Shown here one piece after another: positions 1 to 7,165 of a stretch of DNA of 14,497 nt (positions are counted from its first letter, which is position 1; the number at the start of each line of letters is the position of its first letter). Source of the DNA: Bacilli bacterium (lineage in GTDB: Bacteria > Bacillota_I > Bacilli_A > RFN20 > CAG-826). The notes under the pieces are model-generated. The model did not search any database. It saw only the letters and a list, made by a program, of their open reading frames with translations, and was not told the DNA's origin. The stretch covers positions 1-14,497 of the forward strand of contig JAEDNC010000013.1 in NCBI GenBank assembly GCA_016302705.1, given 5' to 3'. The position numbers and the translations under genes are program-made.

Positions 1-175
1 ACTAGGATACATATTATCACTAGAATCATGAATGTATCATTCATATCTAGACCTCTTTTCACTTTTCGGTAACACTTTGTAGTGCAACCGAGTATAGAGA
101 ATTAAAAAACTCACTACATATATATAAAGAGGGAGGTTTTGTGATTTTTTTTAAAATTTTTCTTAAAAAGTCTAA
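1..175. other. Non-coding stretch with several inverted repeats at window edge
   Basis: No convincing gene is present. Three inverted repeats can be seen. Positions 3-23 pair CTAG/CTAG and GATA/TATC around a CATAT loop. Positions 20-50 pair CTAGA/TCTAG and ATGAATG/CATTCAT. These two share the CTAG at 20-23, so they are mutually exclusive. Positions 67-90 pair CGGT/ACCG and CACT/AGTG around TTGT with a symmetric internal loop. None is followed by a good T-run, so they do not look like plain terminators. The stretch may be part of a structured RNA or a regulatory region continuing off the left edge. The strand is unclear. Confidence 0.35.
67..90. repeat. Imperfect palindrome, hairpin
   Basis: The outer arms are CGGT and ACCG, the inner arms CACT and AGTG, the loop TTGT, with a two-by-two internal loop (AA against CA). 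On the minus strand the right part reads TTGCACTAC, close to the TTGCACTAG hairpin found in the RNA repeats near 11151, 11782 and 12253. The similarity covers only this short motif and its flank (TTCG, TAAC, CTTTG), so common descent is uncertain. Confidence 0.4.
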
Positions 176-199
176 CAAAAAGACTCCCGAAGGAGCCTT
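176..199 (-). terminator. Intrinsic terminator of the small membrane protein gene
   Basis: Read on the minus strand, AAGGCTCC and GGAGTCTT form a stem (one G-U pair) closed by a TTCG tetraloop, followed by TTTTTG. It lies about 20 bases after the stop codon of the gene at 221-460, the expected place for its terminator. Confidence 0.85.
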
Positions 200-220
200 A
201 TTGTTTATCAACTTGGTTGA

Positions 221-460
221 TTATTCGTAGAATAAGAATGTGTCTTTAACGATAAAGTAAATCAAATCGATTAAAGTTGGAATCCATAATCCACCGAGAA
301 CGATGAATAAGATAAGACCAAGAAGATTTGTTGTGCTTGATTTTCTTAAGACTGCAGAAATTCTAACAAGGACTTCAACGATCCATCCAACGAATGGGAT
401 GATTAAGAGAATGATCTTAACAATTCTGTCTTGCTTTTCAAACCACTTATCAAATGTCAT
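221..460 (-). CDS. Small two-helix membrane protein
   Basis: A 79-residue protein with two hydrophobic segments, roughly residues 13-35 and 46-71, separated by a basic loop (VLRKSS). The N-terminus is polar and charged and the C-terminus ends DTFLFYE. The GGLWIPTLIDLIYFI part recalls the second helix of small YqaE/Pmp3-type membrane proteins, but the match is loose and I do not assign the family. The start is supported by AGGAGA about eight bases upstream. The gene stands alone, with its own promoter (490-518) and terminator (176-199). Function unknown; likely a cell-membrane protein. Confidence 0.75.
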   Translation of the reverse strand: MTFDKWFEKQDRIVKIILLIIPFVGWIVEVLVRISAVLRKSSTTNLLGLILFIVLGGLWIPTLIDLIYFIVKDTFLFYE

Positions 461-489
461 TATGATTTTCTCCTTTTTTTAATACAAAG

Positions 490-518
490 ATTATAAAGTT
501 ATTTTTAATAAAAGTTAA
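490..518 (-). promoter_or_regulatory. SigA-type promoter for small membrane protein gene
   Basis: On the minus strand a perfect -10 box TATAAT lies at 495-490 and a -35-like TTAACT at 518-513, with a 17-base spacer. Transcription would begin near 483, just upstream of the ribosome binding site and start codon at 460. Confidence 0.6.
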
Positions 519-650
519 TTATTTTTTTATAGACTATCTTTTCATAGAAATAACTAGGATGTTTTATATAATAAAAACCACGTAGTTATCTACCCTAATT
601 AATAAAGAAATAGATAGCCATTAAAGCATCGATATGTAGCAAAATAATTA

Positions 651-915
651 TCACATTATAAAGGTGAAATACCAGTGTTCTCCCTTTGTCTTATGTGTGA
701 AGATAAGCACTACAGGATATCCTCTAAACGCTCCACCAAAAACAATAAGAATATAAGTGTTTTTCTATAGTGAGATAATTAACTTTCTTTACCTTCTTTT
801 TATCTATGTAAAACACGACAAACATCACGAGCGATAATAATATTAGGCATGTGCCATACGGTATTAGTGCAATCTCTTTATTGATAAAATAAACACCGGA
901 AATTCCTCGCTTACT
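651..915 (-). pseudogene. DUF1294-like membrane protein remnant, frameshifted
   Basis: Read on the minus strand, one frame gives a hydrophobic segment followed by FVVFYIDKKKVKKVNYLTIE (just left of 832) and runs into a stop. Near 745-755 the continuation moves to another frame, giving IVFGGAFRGYPVVLIF and then HKTKGEHWYF before a stop at 651. The order membrane helix, IDKxKAKK-like basic patch, GG(A/S)xG, HKTxHxxF is that of small DUF1294 proteins. No in-frame ATG precedes the first part. I infer a disrupted gene that has lost its reading frame and probably its start. A sequencing error could explain the shift but not the missing start. Confidence 0.55.
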
Positions 916-942
916 TTACATATTTTTGTTTTTCATTATAAT
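915..942 (+). promoter_or_regulatory. SigA-type promoter for the gene at 1053
   Basis: TTTACA (915-920, one mismatch to TTGACA) is followed after 16 bases by a perfect TATAAT (937-942). Transcription would begin near 949, immediately before the hairpin at 952-970, leaving a leader of about 100 bases before the start codon at 1053. Confidence 0.65.
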
Positions 943-951
943 TTCCATATA

Positions 952-970
952 CCCAACCATAAGGGTTGGG
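952..970 (+). promoter_or_regulatory. Hairpin at the 5' end of the leader
   Basis: CCCAACC (952-958) pairs with GGGTTGGG (963-970) around ATAA, directly after the predicted transcription start. ATACCC (950-955) could instead pair with GGGTAT (980-985), so two alternative folds exist. No T-run follows, so it is not a terminator; it may stabilise the transcript. Confidence 0.45.
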
Positions 971-1052
971 AGAAATTAAAGGGTATTAAAAAATATTTTT
1001 TTATAGTAATATAAACACTTGAAGTTATCAAAAAAGGAACTCCAAAACAAAC

Positions 1053-1715
1053 ATGAACATTATCGTAGAGCCAACATTTGAAGTGGTTTACGCTCTTATT
1101 GGCCTATTCTTATCTATATTTGTCTTAATTAAAGGAAGGAAGAAAATCCCGTACATCATTTTAGCGAGTATTGGTTTTTCTATTGTCGTTACAGACGCTA
1201 TGACTATCATTCCTAAATATTTAGGATTATCTTTTGTTCAATTAGAAAATTTCTATGAATTTTCAGGAATTGGTAAGGCTTCTATTTCTATTACCTTAAC
1301 TCTTTTATATTTATCAATTTATATTTTATATAAAATCATTAAACGTAAAGAAACACATATCCTCATTGATATTACTTTATATGTTTTAGCAGCGTCTAAA
1401 ATCATCATCTCTTTAATTCCAATCACTACTTTTGAAATCGTTAATAACTACATCCTAATTAGCTTTATAGGAAATATCCCATTTATCTTCTTAGGATTAC
1501 TTGTTGCTCTATACACATTTAAATGGACAAGTATTGCCGACGACGAATTATTTGAAAAGCTCTCCATCATTTTTATAGAAGCTTTGCTCTCATTTACATT
1601 CGTTGTCGTTTTTAATAACTACTATATTCCACTTATTATCACCGTTTTTACCGGTGCTATTTTATTATTCCCAACCAACTTTATTGGTTATCAAACAATT
1701 AAGAAAATTGAATAG
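1053..1715 (+). CDS. Multi-pass membrane protein of unknown function
   Basis: A 220-residue, strongly hydrophobic protein with about seven predicted helices, near residues 8-26, 33-50, 76-95, 103-121, 131-154, 168-187 and 189-207. Short basic loops (KGRKK at 27-31, KIIKRKE near 93-99) suggest positive-inside orientation. There is no signal peptidase site, no soluble domain, and no transporter motif that I recognise. Seven helices in about 220 residues would fit a small sensor-like or scaffold membrane protein, but that is only shape. The ATG follows AAGGAAC with long spacing (about 13 bases). The gene has its own promoter and is followed by a hairpin (1738-1756), so it seems separate from the lipid operon that follows. 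Confidence 0.75.
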   Translation: MNIIVEPTFEVVYALIGLFLSIFVLIKGRKKIPYIILASIGFSIVVTDAMTIIPKYLGLSFVQLENFYEFSGIGKASISITLTLLYLSIYILYKIIKRKETHILIDITLYVLAASKIIISLIPITTFEIVNNYILISFIGNIPFIFLGLLVALYTFKWTSIADDELFEKLSIIFIEALLSFTFVVVFNNYYIPLIITVFTGAILLFPTNFIGYQTIKKIE

Positions 1716-1737
1716 AACTCTATAAATATATGGTGTA

Positions 1738-1766
1738 AATGCTACTTTGTAGCATTATTCCATTTT
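1738..1766 (+). terminator. Weak terminator between membrane gene and fakA
   Basis: An eight-base-pair perfect stem AATGCTAC/GTAGCATT with loop TTT is followed by ATTCCATTTTAATT, an interrupted T-run. It lies 23 bases after the stop at 1715. Termination may be partial, allowing some read-through into fakA. Confidence 0.55.
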
Positions 1767-1768
1767 AA

Positions 1769-1835
1769 TTGCGGATTTTTCCGTTTCGTATTTGAGTTTG
1801 TGTGAACCAAAGACTATGTTCCACACTCATAGGAG
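1769..1835 (+). promoter_or_regulatory. Leader of the fatty acid operon
   Basis: Between the terminator and fakA there are short complementary segments: GCGGA with TCCGT around 1771-1784, and GTGTG...AAC with GTT...CACAC at about 1800-1826. They are followed by AGGAG at 1831-1835, ten bases before the ATG. The second pairing ends just before the ribosome binding site. I see no FapR-type (TTAGTACCTA-like) or FabT-type operator, and no strong promoter. Confidence 0.3.
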
Positions 1836-1845
1836 ACTCTATTAA

Positions 1846-3507
1846 ATGAATTTAAAAAAGATCAATGGATCCACTTTCTCTGCCATGCTAGAAAATGGAT
1901 ATAAAAACTTATTAGCACACTTACAAATTATTAATGACTTAAATGTTTTCCCAGTTCCTGATGGTGACACTGGCACAAACATGAAGTTAACATATCAAAA
2001 TGGATTAAAGACTATTACTGACGATGATGCCCCAATCGATATCATCACTGATGAATTCGCTCGCGGTATGCTTTTCGGTGCTAGAGGAAACTCTGGTGTT
2101 TTAACTAGCCAATACTTTAGAGGCTTTGCTGATGCCTGTAAAGGTAAGAAAGAATTAACAGTTGATGGCTTCGCAAAAGCAATGATTAGCGCCTATAAAA
2201 ATGCTTATAGCGCTTGCGCTGATGTCGCTGAAGGAACAATTCTTACTGTCGCTAGAGAATCTATTGAAAATACCATTCCTTCTATCAGGGAAGAAGATAC
2301 CTTTGATAGCTTCTTAACTAAAGTCGTGTCCATGATGAGAATCTCATTAGACAACACCCCAAATCTACTTTCTGTTTTAAAAGAAAACGGAGTGGTTGAT
2401 TCTGGAGGAAAAGGATTATTAACAATCTATGAAGGATATCTTTCTTTCTTTACTGGAAAAGATATCACTGTTGATGATGAAGATCTCAAAAAAGATAAAG
2501 CAGAAAAAACACCATCCATCGATTTCTCTGCCTTTAATGAAAATTCAAGCTTAGATTATGGATATTGCACTGAATTCTTACTCCAACTCTTACATAGTAA
2601 GACTGATATTTCTAAGTTCAATATTGATGAATTTATTGCCTTTATGCAAGAACATGGAAACTCTTTAGTTTGTTTCCAAACCGGCACGATTGTTAAGGTT
2701 CATGTCCACACCAAAAAACCATATGAAGTAATCGAATACGCTCAAAGATTTGGTGAATTCATTACCTTCAAAATGGAGAATATGGCCCTTCAACATAATT
2801 CCTTAATCAAAGAGGAAGAGAAAAGACAACAAGAGAGAAAGAAAATCGCCGTTATAACTATTGCCCAAGGCGATGGCATTATCGATTTATTCCAAAATCA
2901 ATTAAGAGCAGACTTAGTCATTAATGGTGGCACCACCATGAATACTTCTGTTTCTGAAATGATTGATGCCTTTAAATATGTTAACGCTGATGAAATCATT
3001 CTCTTACCAAACGAAACCAATATGCTTAAAGCTGCTCAACAAGCCGCTGAATTATATAAAGATAGCAAAGTCTATGTTGTAAACACTCATAACATCCAAG
3101 AAGGCTTTGCTGCCTTAAATATGTATATGGGAACAGAAGCTACTGGCCAAGAAGTCTATGAAGCTCTTAAAGCCGGAGCAGAATCTGTTACCCCATATAT
3201 CGTCTTTAAATCTGGAAAAGACGCAAAAGTTGGTTCATTAACTGCTCCTAAAGGAAGCTATGTTGGATCTAAAGGAAAGAAGTTAATTACCTTTGCACCT
3301 AGAAGAACAGCAGCAACCTTACGTCTATTTGAAAAGATTGAAGGCATTAAAGAAAAAGAGGTTTGCTTCATCATCTATGGACAAACCGTCTTAGAAGACG
3401 CCGCAGAAGAACTCATCTCCGCGTTAAATGAAATGTATCCAAATCTTGAAGTCGCTTTAATTAACGGCAAACAAGATGTCTACGATTTATTAATTGGTAT
3501 TTACTAG
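1846..3507 (+). CDS. fakA: Fatty acid kinase catalytic subunit FakA (DAK2/YloV family)
   Basis: A 553-residue cytoplasmic kinase, matching the usual FakA length of about 550. It phosphorylates a fatty acid held by a FakB partner to give acyl-phosphate. The N-terminal DAK2-type nucleotide domain (about 1-200) shows NVFPVPDGDTGTNM (33-46), whose aspartates bind magnesium-ATP, GARGNSGV (78-85), and DSGGKG (185-190). The middle domain shows DYGYCTEFLL (about 237-246) and VKVHVHTKKP. A DegV-like C-terminal domain begins near residue 330. The start follows AGGAG. The gene opens an operon with plsX, ACP, a FakB-type protein and an acyltransferase, which strongly supports FakA rather than a dihydroxyacetone kinase. 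Confidence 0.93.
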   Translation: MNLKKINGSTFSAMLENGYKNLLAHLQIINDLNVFPVPDGDTGTNMKLTYQNGLKTITDDDAPIDIITDEFARGMLFGARGNSGVLTSQYFRGFADACKGKKELTVDGFAKAMISAYKNAYSACADVAEGTILTVARESIENTIPSIREEDTFDSFLTKVVSMMRISLDNTPNLLSVLKENGVVDSGGKGLLTIYEGYLSFFTGKDITVDDEDLKKDKAEKTPSIDFSAFNENSSLDYGYCTEFLLQLLHSKTDISKFNIDEFIAFMQEHGNSLVCFQTGTIVKVHVHTKKPYEVIEYAQRFGEFITFKMENMALQHNSLIKEEEKRQQERKKIAVITIAQGDGIIDLFQNQLRADLVINGGTTMNTSVSEMIDAFKYVNADEIILLPNETNMLKAAQQAAELYKDSKVYVVNTHNIQEGFAALNMYMGTEATGQEVYEALKAGAESVTPYIVFKSGKDAKVGSLTAPKGSYVGSKGKKLITFAPRRTAATLRLFEKIEGIKEKEVCFIIYGQTVLEDAAEELISALNEMYPNLEVALINGKQDVYDLLIGIY

Positions 3508-3512
3508 GAGAA
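3506..3512 (+). promoter_or_regulatory. Ribosome binding site that fixes the plsX start
   Basis: AGGAGAA overlaps the TAG stop codon of fakA and stands eight bases before the ATG at 3521. This selects 3521 over the in-frame ATG at 3494, which lies inside fakA, lacks a Shine-Dalgarno and would add nine residues foreign to PlsX. The overlap suggests translational coupling of fakA and plsX. Confidence 0.8.
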
Positions 3513-3520
3513 AATCGCAT

Positions 3521-4483
3521 ATGAAAAAAAACTACACGATTGTCATCGACACATTAGGAAGTGATAAAGGCCCTGAAGCTATTATTGAAGGCACTAAACT
3601 TGTTCTTAATGAATTTAATAACGTAAATATCACTCTAGTGGGTGATGAAGAACTCATCAAATCTAAAGGTCTTCCAACTGATCGAGTAAAAATCATTCAC
3701 GCTCCTGAAACTGTCACTAACTATGATAGTCCAATTGAAGCATTCTATAAGAAAGCTAATGTTTCAGTTTTTAAAGCAGTTGAAGAATGTTCAAAAGATG
3801 AAAACGCCATCGGAATTATCTCCTCGGGTAATACCGGTGCCTTATTAGTGGGAACATTAAGATATCTCTTAGATGAAAAGAGAACTAGACCTGCTTTAGC
3901 AGCTATCCTTCCAAATATGGCAAAAGGATTCACTTGTTTAGTGGATACAGGAGCCTCAATTGACTGTGGACCTGCTCAACTTGTGGAATTCGCTCATTTA
4001 GGAACTGATTTCATGAGAAAACTCTATAAAATAGAAAACCCAAGAGTAGGCCTATTATCAAATGGTTCTGAACCTACTAAGGGAAATCACTTAGTCAAAG
4101 AAACTCATCCACTACTAGCTAAAGAAGAAGGCATTAACTTCATTGGTAACGTCGAAGGATCTAAAGCGTTAAGTGGAATATGCGATGTTCTTGTTTCTGA
4201 AGGTTTCGCTGGTAATCAAGTATTAAAGAATACCGAAGGTACAGCGATTGCCTTAATTACTGAAATCATGAAATTCGGTAAGAAAACAGGACAAGAAGAA
4301 GTTGCTCAACAAATCGCTGGCTACCTAATGAAAACATATGATTTTGAATCATTAGGAGCAGGCATTATGTTAGGCGCGAGAAAACTCGTTTTAAAGTGCC
4401 GTGGTTCAAGTGGCCCAGCCGCTATTAGAAGTGCAGCCAAAATATTAATTAACGTCATTGAAGACAAAACATTCTACGAATAA
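3521..4483 (+). CDS. plsX: Phosphate acyltransferase PlsX
   Basis: A 320-residue soluble, membrane-associated enzyme, close to the family's 330. It interconverts acyl-ACP and acyl-phosphate, the donor for glycerol-3-phosphate acylation by PlsY. Family marks in order are VIDTLGSDKGPEAI near the N-terminus, NYDSPIEAF, GIISSGNTGALL, LVDTGASIDC, GLLSNGSEPTKGN, NVEGSKALSGICDVLVSEGF and a C-terminal RGSSGPAAI. The usual opening is DAMGGDxAP; here it is DTLGSDKGP, a modest divergence. Next to FakA it links imported fatty acids to the ACP pool. The ACP gene follows 17 bases later, in the same order of use. PlsY is absent from the window. Confidence 0.94.
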   Translation: MKKNYTIVIDTLGSDKGPEAIIEGTKLVLNEFNNVNITLVGDEELIKSKGLPTDRVKIIHAPETVTNYDSPIEAFYKKANVSVFKAVEECSKDENAIGIISSGNTGALLVGTLRYLLDEKRTRPALAAILPNMAKGFTCLVDTGASIDCGPAQLVEFAHLGTDFMRKLYKIENPRVGLLSNGSEPTKGNHLVKETHPLLAKEEGINFIGNVEGSKALSGICDVLVSEGFAGNQVLKNTEGTAIALITEIMKFGKKTGQEEVAQQIAGYLMKTYDFESLGAGIMLGARKLVLKCRGSSGPAAIRSAAKILINVIEDKTFYE

Positions 4484-4500
4484 AGAGGTAAAAATTAATT

Positions 4501-4728
4501 ATGTACGAAAGATTATTAAAACTCATTCAAGAAAATCTCCCAAACAAAGATTTAGCAAATGCTACTAAAGAAAGTAGACTTATCGAAGATTTAGGTATGG
4601 ATAGTATCGGTATGATGATGCTCTCTATGTCTATTGAAGATGAATTTGGAGTGACATTTGATGCTCCTGTCACATTTAAGACTGTTCAAGATGTCTTAGA
4701 TTATTTAGATAAGAACGCTACTAAATAA
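4501..4728 (+). CDS. acpP: Acyl carrier protein
   Basis: A 75-residue acidic protein of normal ACP size. The motif EDLGMDSIGMMMLSMSIEDE carries the serine (Ser35) that receives 4'-phosphopantetheine; the usual DSL is DSI here. Helix 2 begins at the serine and is unusually rich in methionine. GVTF and VQDVLDYL near the C-terminus fit the family. The ATG is preceded by AGAGGT eleven bases upstream. Lying between plsX and a fakB-type gene, it is likely the carrier that accepts or donates acyl groups through PlsX. Whether it is the cell's only ACP cannot be told. Confidence 0.92.
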   Translation: MYERLLKLIQENLPNKDLANATKESRLIEDLGMDSIGMMMLSMSIEDEFGVTFDAPVTFKTVQDVLDYLDKNATK

Positions 4729-4753
4729 ATTTAATAAATAAGGAAATAAAAAA

Positions 4754-5623
4754 ATGTACAAACTATTTTTTGATAGTGACTCCGATGTCACTTTAGAAAT
4801 TGCTAAAAAATATAACGCAACCTTAATTAGCATGCCTTATGCTCTTAATGGTGAAGAAGTATCTCCATATAAAGATTGGAAAGTCTTTGATGCAAAGACA
4901 TTCTATGATGCATTAAGAAAAGGTGATGCCAATCCAACCACTAGCGCACTTAACGAAAGAGAATATATCGAATATTTCGAACCAGTTCTTAAAGAAGGTA
5001 AAGATATTCTTTATGTTCACTTTTCAAGACAAATGTCCGCGACATTTAATAGCTGCGATGCTGCTATTAAAACTCTTTTAACAAAATACCCAGAAAGAAG
5101 AATCCAATTAATTGATACAAAAGCTATCTCTATCAGTTCTCTTCTTACATGTATCAGAATTGGTGAACTCGTTAATGAGGGCAAAACAATTGATGAAATC
5201 GTCGCAGTTAGCGAAGATATCGTTATGACTAGCTCCGTCTATTTCTACGCTGATAACTTGAAGTTCTTTGCTAGAAGTGGCCGTGTCAGTGGCTTCTCTG
5301 CCTTTATGGGTGGAATGATTGGTGTTAAACCAATTATCTATATGTCCAGCGAAGGCAAGATGGTCTCCATCGATAGCGCTATTGGAAGAAGAAAAGCTTT
5401 GGATAAAATCTTAGGCTATGTTGAAAAGAAACAAGATGGCTTTAAGAAATATCCTGTTTTAATCGCTCATGCTGACTCTTTGGCATTAGTCGATGAATTC
5501 GTTGCAAAACTCAAAGAGAAATTTGGCGAATTCGAATACACTGTTGTGGATGTTAATCCTACCGCTGGATGCCACTGCGGACCAGATGTTATTGGAATCG
5601 CATTCCATGGTAAGGAACGTTAA
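4754..5623 (+). CDS. DegV family fatty-acid-binding protein (FakB-type)
   Basis: A 289-residue cytoplasmic protein of full DegV length. It is expected to hold one fatty acid and present its carboxylate to FakA. Visible marks are DSDSDVTLE at the N-terminus, NPTTSALNEREY (60-71, the usual TSQPS-type loop), ILYVHFSRQMSATFNS (85-100, the SSGLSGT-type loop), FFARSGRVSG and GVKPII in the middle, and HADS plus NPTAGCHCGPDVIG near the end. Both carboxylate-binding loops depart from consensus but keep Thr/Ser at the key places. The operon with fakA makes FakB the natural call. The chain specificity is unknown. AGGAAA stands seven bases before the ATG. Confidence 0.88.
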   Translation: MYKLFFDSDSDVTLEIAKKYNATLISMPYALNGEEVSPYKDWKVFDAKTFYDALRKGDANPTTSALNEREYIEYFEPVLKEGKDILYVHFSRQMSATFNSCDAAIKTLLTKYPERRIQLIDTKAISISSLLTCIRIGELVNEGKTIDEIVAVSEDIVMTSSVYFYADNLKFFARSGRVSGFSAFMGGMIGVKPIIYMSSEGKMVSIDSAIGRRKALDKILGYVEKKQDGFKKYPVLIAHADSLALVDEFVAKLKEKFGEFEYTVVDVNPTAGCHCGPDVIGIAFHGKER

Positions 5624-5626
5624 ACC

Positions 5627-6949
5627 ATGGCCAAAAAAGAAAAGAACTTGCAAGACGAACTCTTACATAGAAAATATAAAATCCCTAATCCATTTCTTTC
5701 TTGGATTTACTATATCGTTGGAAGAACTCACTTATTAGGGGCTAAATACCATCCAATCTTTGATATCAAAGATTCCACCGCAGATTGCAAAGGTCCATGT
5801 TTCTTAATTTGGAATCACCAAAGTAGAAGAGATCACACCTTCTTAACAACCGCGAACTGGCCAAGAAGACTCTCTATTGTTTGTGAATATAACTCCTTCT
5901 TTAGAAGCCACTTACATTGGGCGTTTAAAATGGGAAGAATTATTCCTAAAAAAGTCTTCTGTAATGATATGGCAGGTGTTAGAGCCATGAGAGATATCAT
6001 TAAGCAAGGCGGGTGTGTTGTTTTCTCTCCAGAAGGAACATCTTCTATCTGGGGTGATCAACAACCAATCGTTCCAGGAACAGGAAGATTCTTAAAAGCA
6101 TTCAATATTCCAGTTTACTGTGGATATATGCAAGGAAGTTATCTCACCAATAACAAGATTTGTTCTGATGATAGACTTGGTAAAGTCTACTATCAACAAA
6201 AGCTCTTATTTACTAAAGAGGATTTACAAAGATTATCTCCAGAAGAAATTGAAAATATTATTAATAAAGAATTCTGGCATGATGACTATGAGTGGAATAA
6301 AGAACACCACATCGAATATAAGTCAAATGGCAAGATTTGCACTAACTTAGCAGATATATTTTATAAATGTCCAAAATGTGGACACGAATTTGAAATGGAC
6401 GCTCAAGGAAACTATATCAAATGTACCCACTGTGGTAATGGAGCCACGATGGATGACTATTACGATTTCCATCCATTTAATAAAGAGTGCGTCATTCCAG
6501 AAACCCCAAGTAAATGGGTAAGAGAAGAACGCCAAGCAATCATTGATGAGATTAGAAAAGACCCAAATTATTCTTTCTCAGTTAAATGTAAAGTTGGCAC
6601 CCTTCCTAAAGACCACTGGGTTGATAAAAGTGTCACTTCTGAAATCGTTGGAGAAGGTATTTATACGATTGACCATAAAGGTGTCCATTTTATAGGAACT
6701 AAAGAAGGTAAAGAGTTCAAATTTGACCTCGATTATAAGGCTGTTTGGACTTATCCTATGACCGTTGATTTAACCATCTTTTCCCTCTATATTAACGAGG
6801 AATATCACGATTTCTACCCAGATAAGAGGGTTGTTGGTAAAATCATCATGTTGACCGAAGAAATGCATAGATTACATGTAAATAAATTCAAAAATTTCCC
6901 TTGGTTTGATTACATGTATGAAAATAAGGAACTAGGTATTGACGAATAA
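5627..6949 (+). CDS. PlsC-like acyltransferase with internal zinc ribbon
   Basis: A 440-residue protein. The N-terminal half (about 40-200) is a glycerolipid acyltransferase with the catalytic NHQSRRD (His64, Asp69; NHxxxxD), GRIIPKK (103-109) and the substrate-binding SPEGTSS (134-140). A four-cysteine zinc ribbon follows (CPKC at 248-251, CTHC at 266-269), then a C-terminal domain of about 170 residues that I do not recognise. Ordinary PlsC is about 240 residues, so this is a two- or three-domain form. It probably adds the second acyl chain to lysophosphatidate, but another lipid acceptor is possible. The start lies three bases after the degV stop, with its AAGGAA inside degV, so the two are coupled. 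It is the last gene of the operon. Confidence 0.82.
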   Translation: MAKKEKNLQDELLHRKYKIPNPFLSWIYYIVGRTHLLGAKYHPIFDIKDSTADCKGPCFLIWNHQSRRDHTFLTTANWPRRLSIVCEYNSFFRSHLHWAFKMGRIIPKKVFCNDMAGVRAMRDIIKQGGCVVFSPEGTSSIWGDQQPIVPGTGRFLKAFNIPVYCGYMQGSYLTNNKICSDDRLGKVYYQQKLLFTKEDLQRLSPEEIENIINKEFWHDDYEWNKEHHIEYKSNGKICTNLADIFYKCPKCGHEFEMDAQGNYIKCTHCGNGATMDDYYDFHPFNKECVIPETPSKWVREERQAIIDEIRKDPNYSFSVKCKVGTLPKDHWVDKSVTSEIVGEGIYTIDHKGVHFIGTKEGKEFKFDLDYKAVWTYPMTVDLTIFSLYINEEYHDFYPDKRVVGKIIMLTEEMHRLHVNKFKNFPWFDYMYENKELGIDE

Positions 6950-6962
6950 TAAATACTGAATT

Positions 6963-6990
6963 AAGACTCGAAAGGGTCTTTTTTCTTTTT
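6963..6990 (+). terminator. Terminator of the fatty acid operon
   Basis: AAGACTC and GGGTCTT form a seven-pair stem (one G-U) closed by GAAA and followed by TTTTCTTTTT. It lies 13 bases after the stop of the acyltransferase gene and closes the fakA-plsX-acpP-fakB-plsC operon. Confidence 0.88.
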
Positions 6991-7094
6991 CTCCAAATAT
7001 TTATCCTAACGGCAACGATTTTTTTGTCGCTTTTTTCTTCTTTAAAAAATTTATTTTTTATTTTTACCTTTCTTTTTCACGCGTAAAATTTTTC

Positions 7095-7124
7095 TTGATT
7101 TGACTACTTTTTTTGAAATATGAT
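7095..7124 (+). promoter_or_regulatory. Promoter of the lipoprotein gene
   Basis: TTGATT (7095-7100) and TATGAT (7119-7124) are separated by 18 bases. Transcription would begin near 7131, giving a leader of about 35 bases with AAAGGA before the ATG at 7166. The upstream terminator at 6963-6990 makes this a separate unit. Confidence 0.55.
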
Positions 7125-7165
7125 TAACCCAAATTTTATTTGACAAAGAAAGGAAAACAATTGTT

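Larger units (their letters stand above)
461..1052. other. Long intergenic region: two promoters and a gene remnant
   Basis: This 590-base gap holds the promoter of the small minus-strand gene (490-518), a decayed minus-strand DUF1294-like gene (651-915), and the promoter and hairpin leader of the gene at 1053. The very AT-rich part at 519-650 shows nothing else that I can support. Confidence 0.6.

Noticed and set aside
1846..3507. Dihydroxyacetone kinase
   Set aside because: The DAK2 fold is shared, but the full-length YloV architecture and the plsX/ACP/FakB neighbours indicate a fatty acid kinase.
3494..3520. plsX starting at the upstream ATG
   Set aside because: That ATG lies within fakA without a ribosome binding site. 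The ATG at 3521 has AGGAG at proper distance and yields the normal PlsX N-terminus.
5493..5738. Overlapping 81-residue frame across the degV-acyltransferase junction
   Set aside because: It lies in another frame of two well-supported genes, has no ribosome binding site and no family features; a chance frame.
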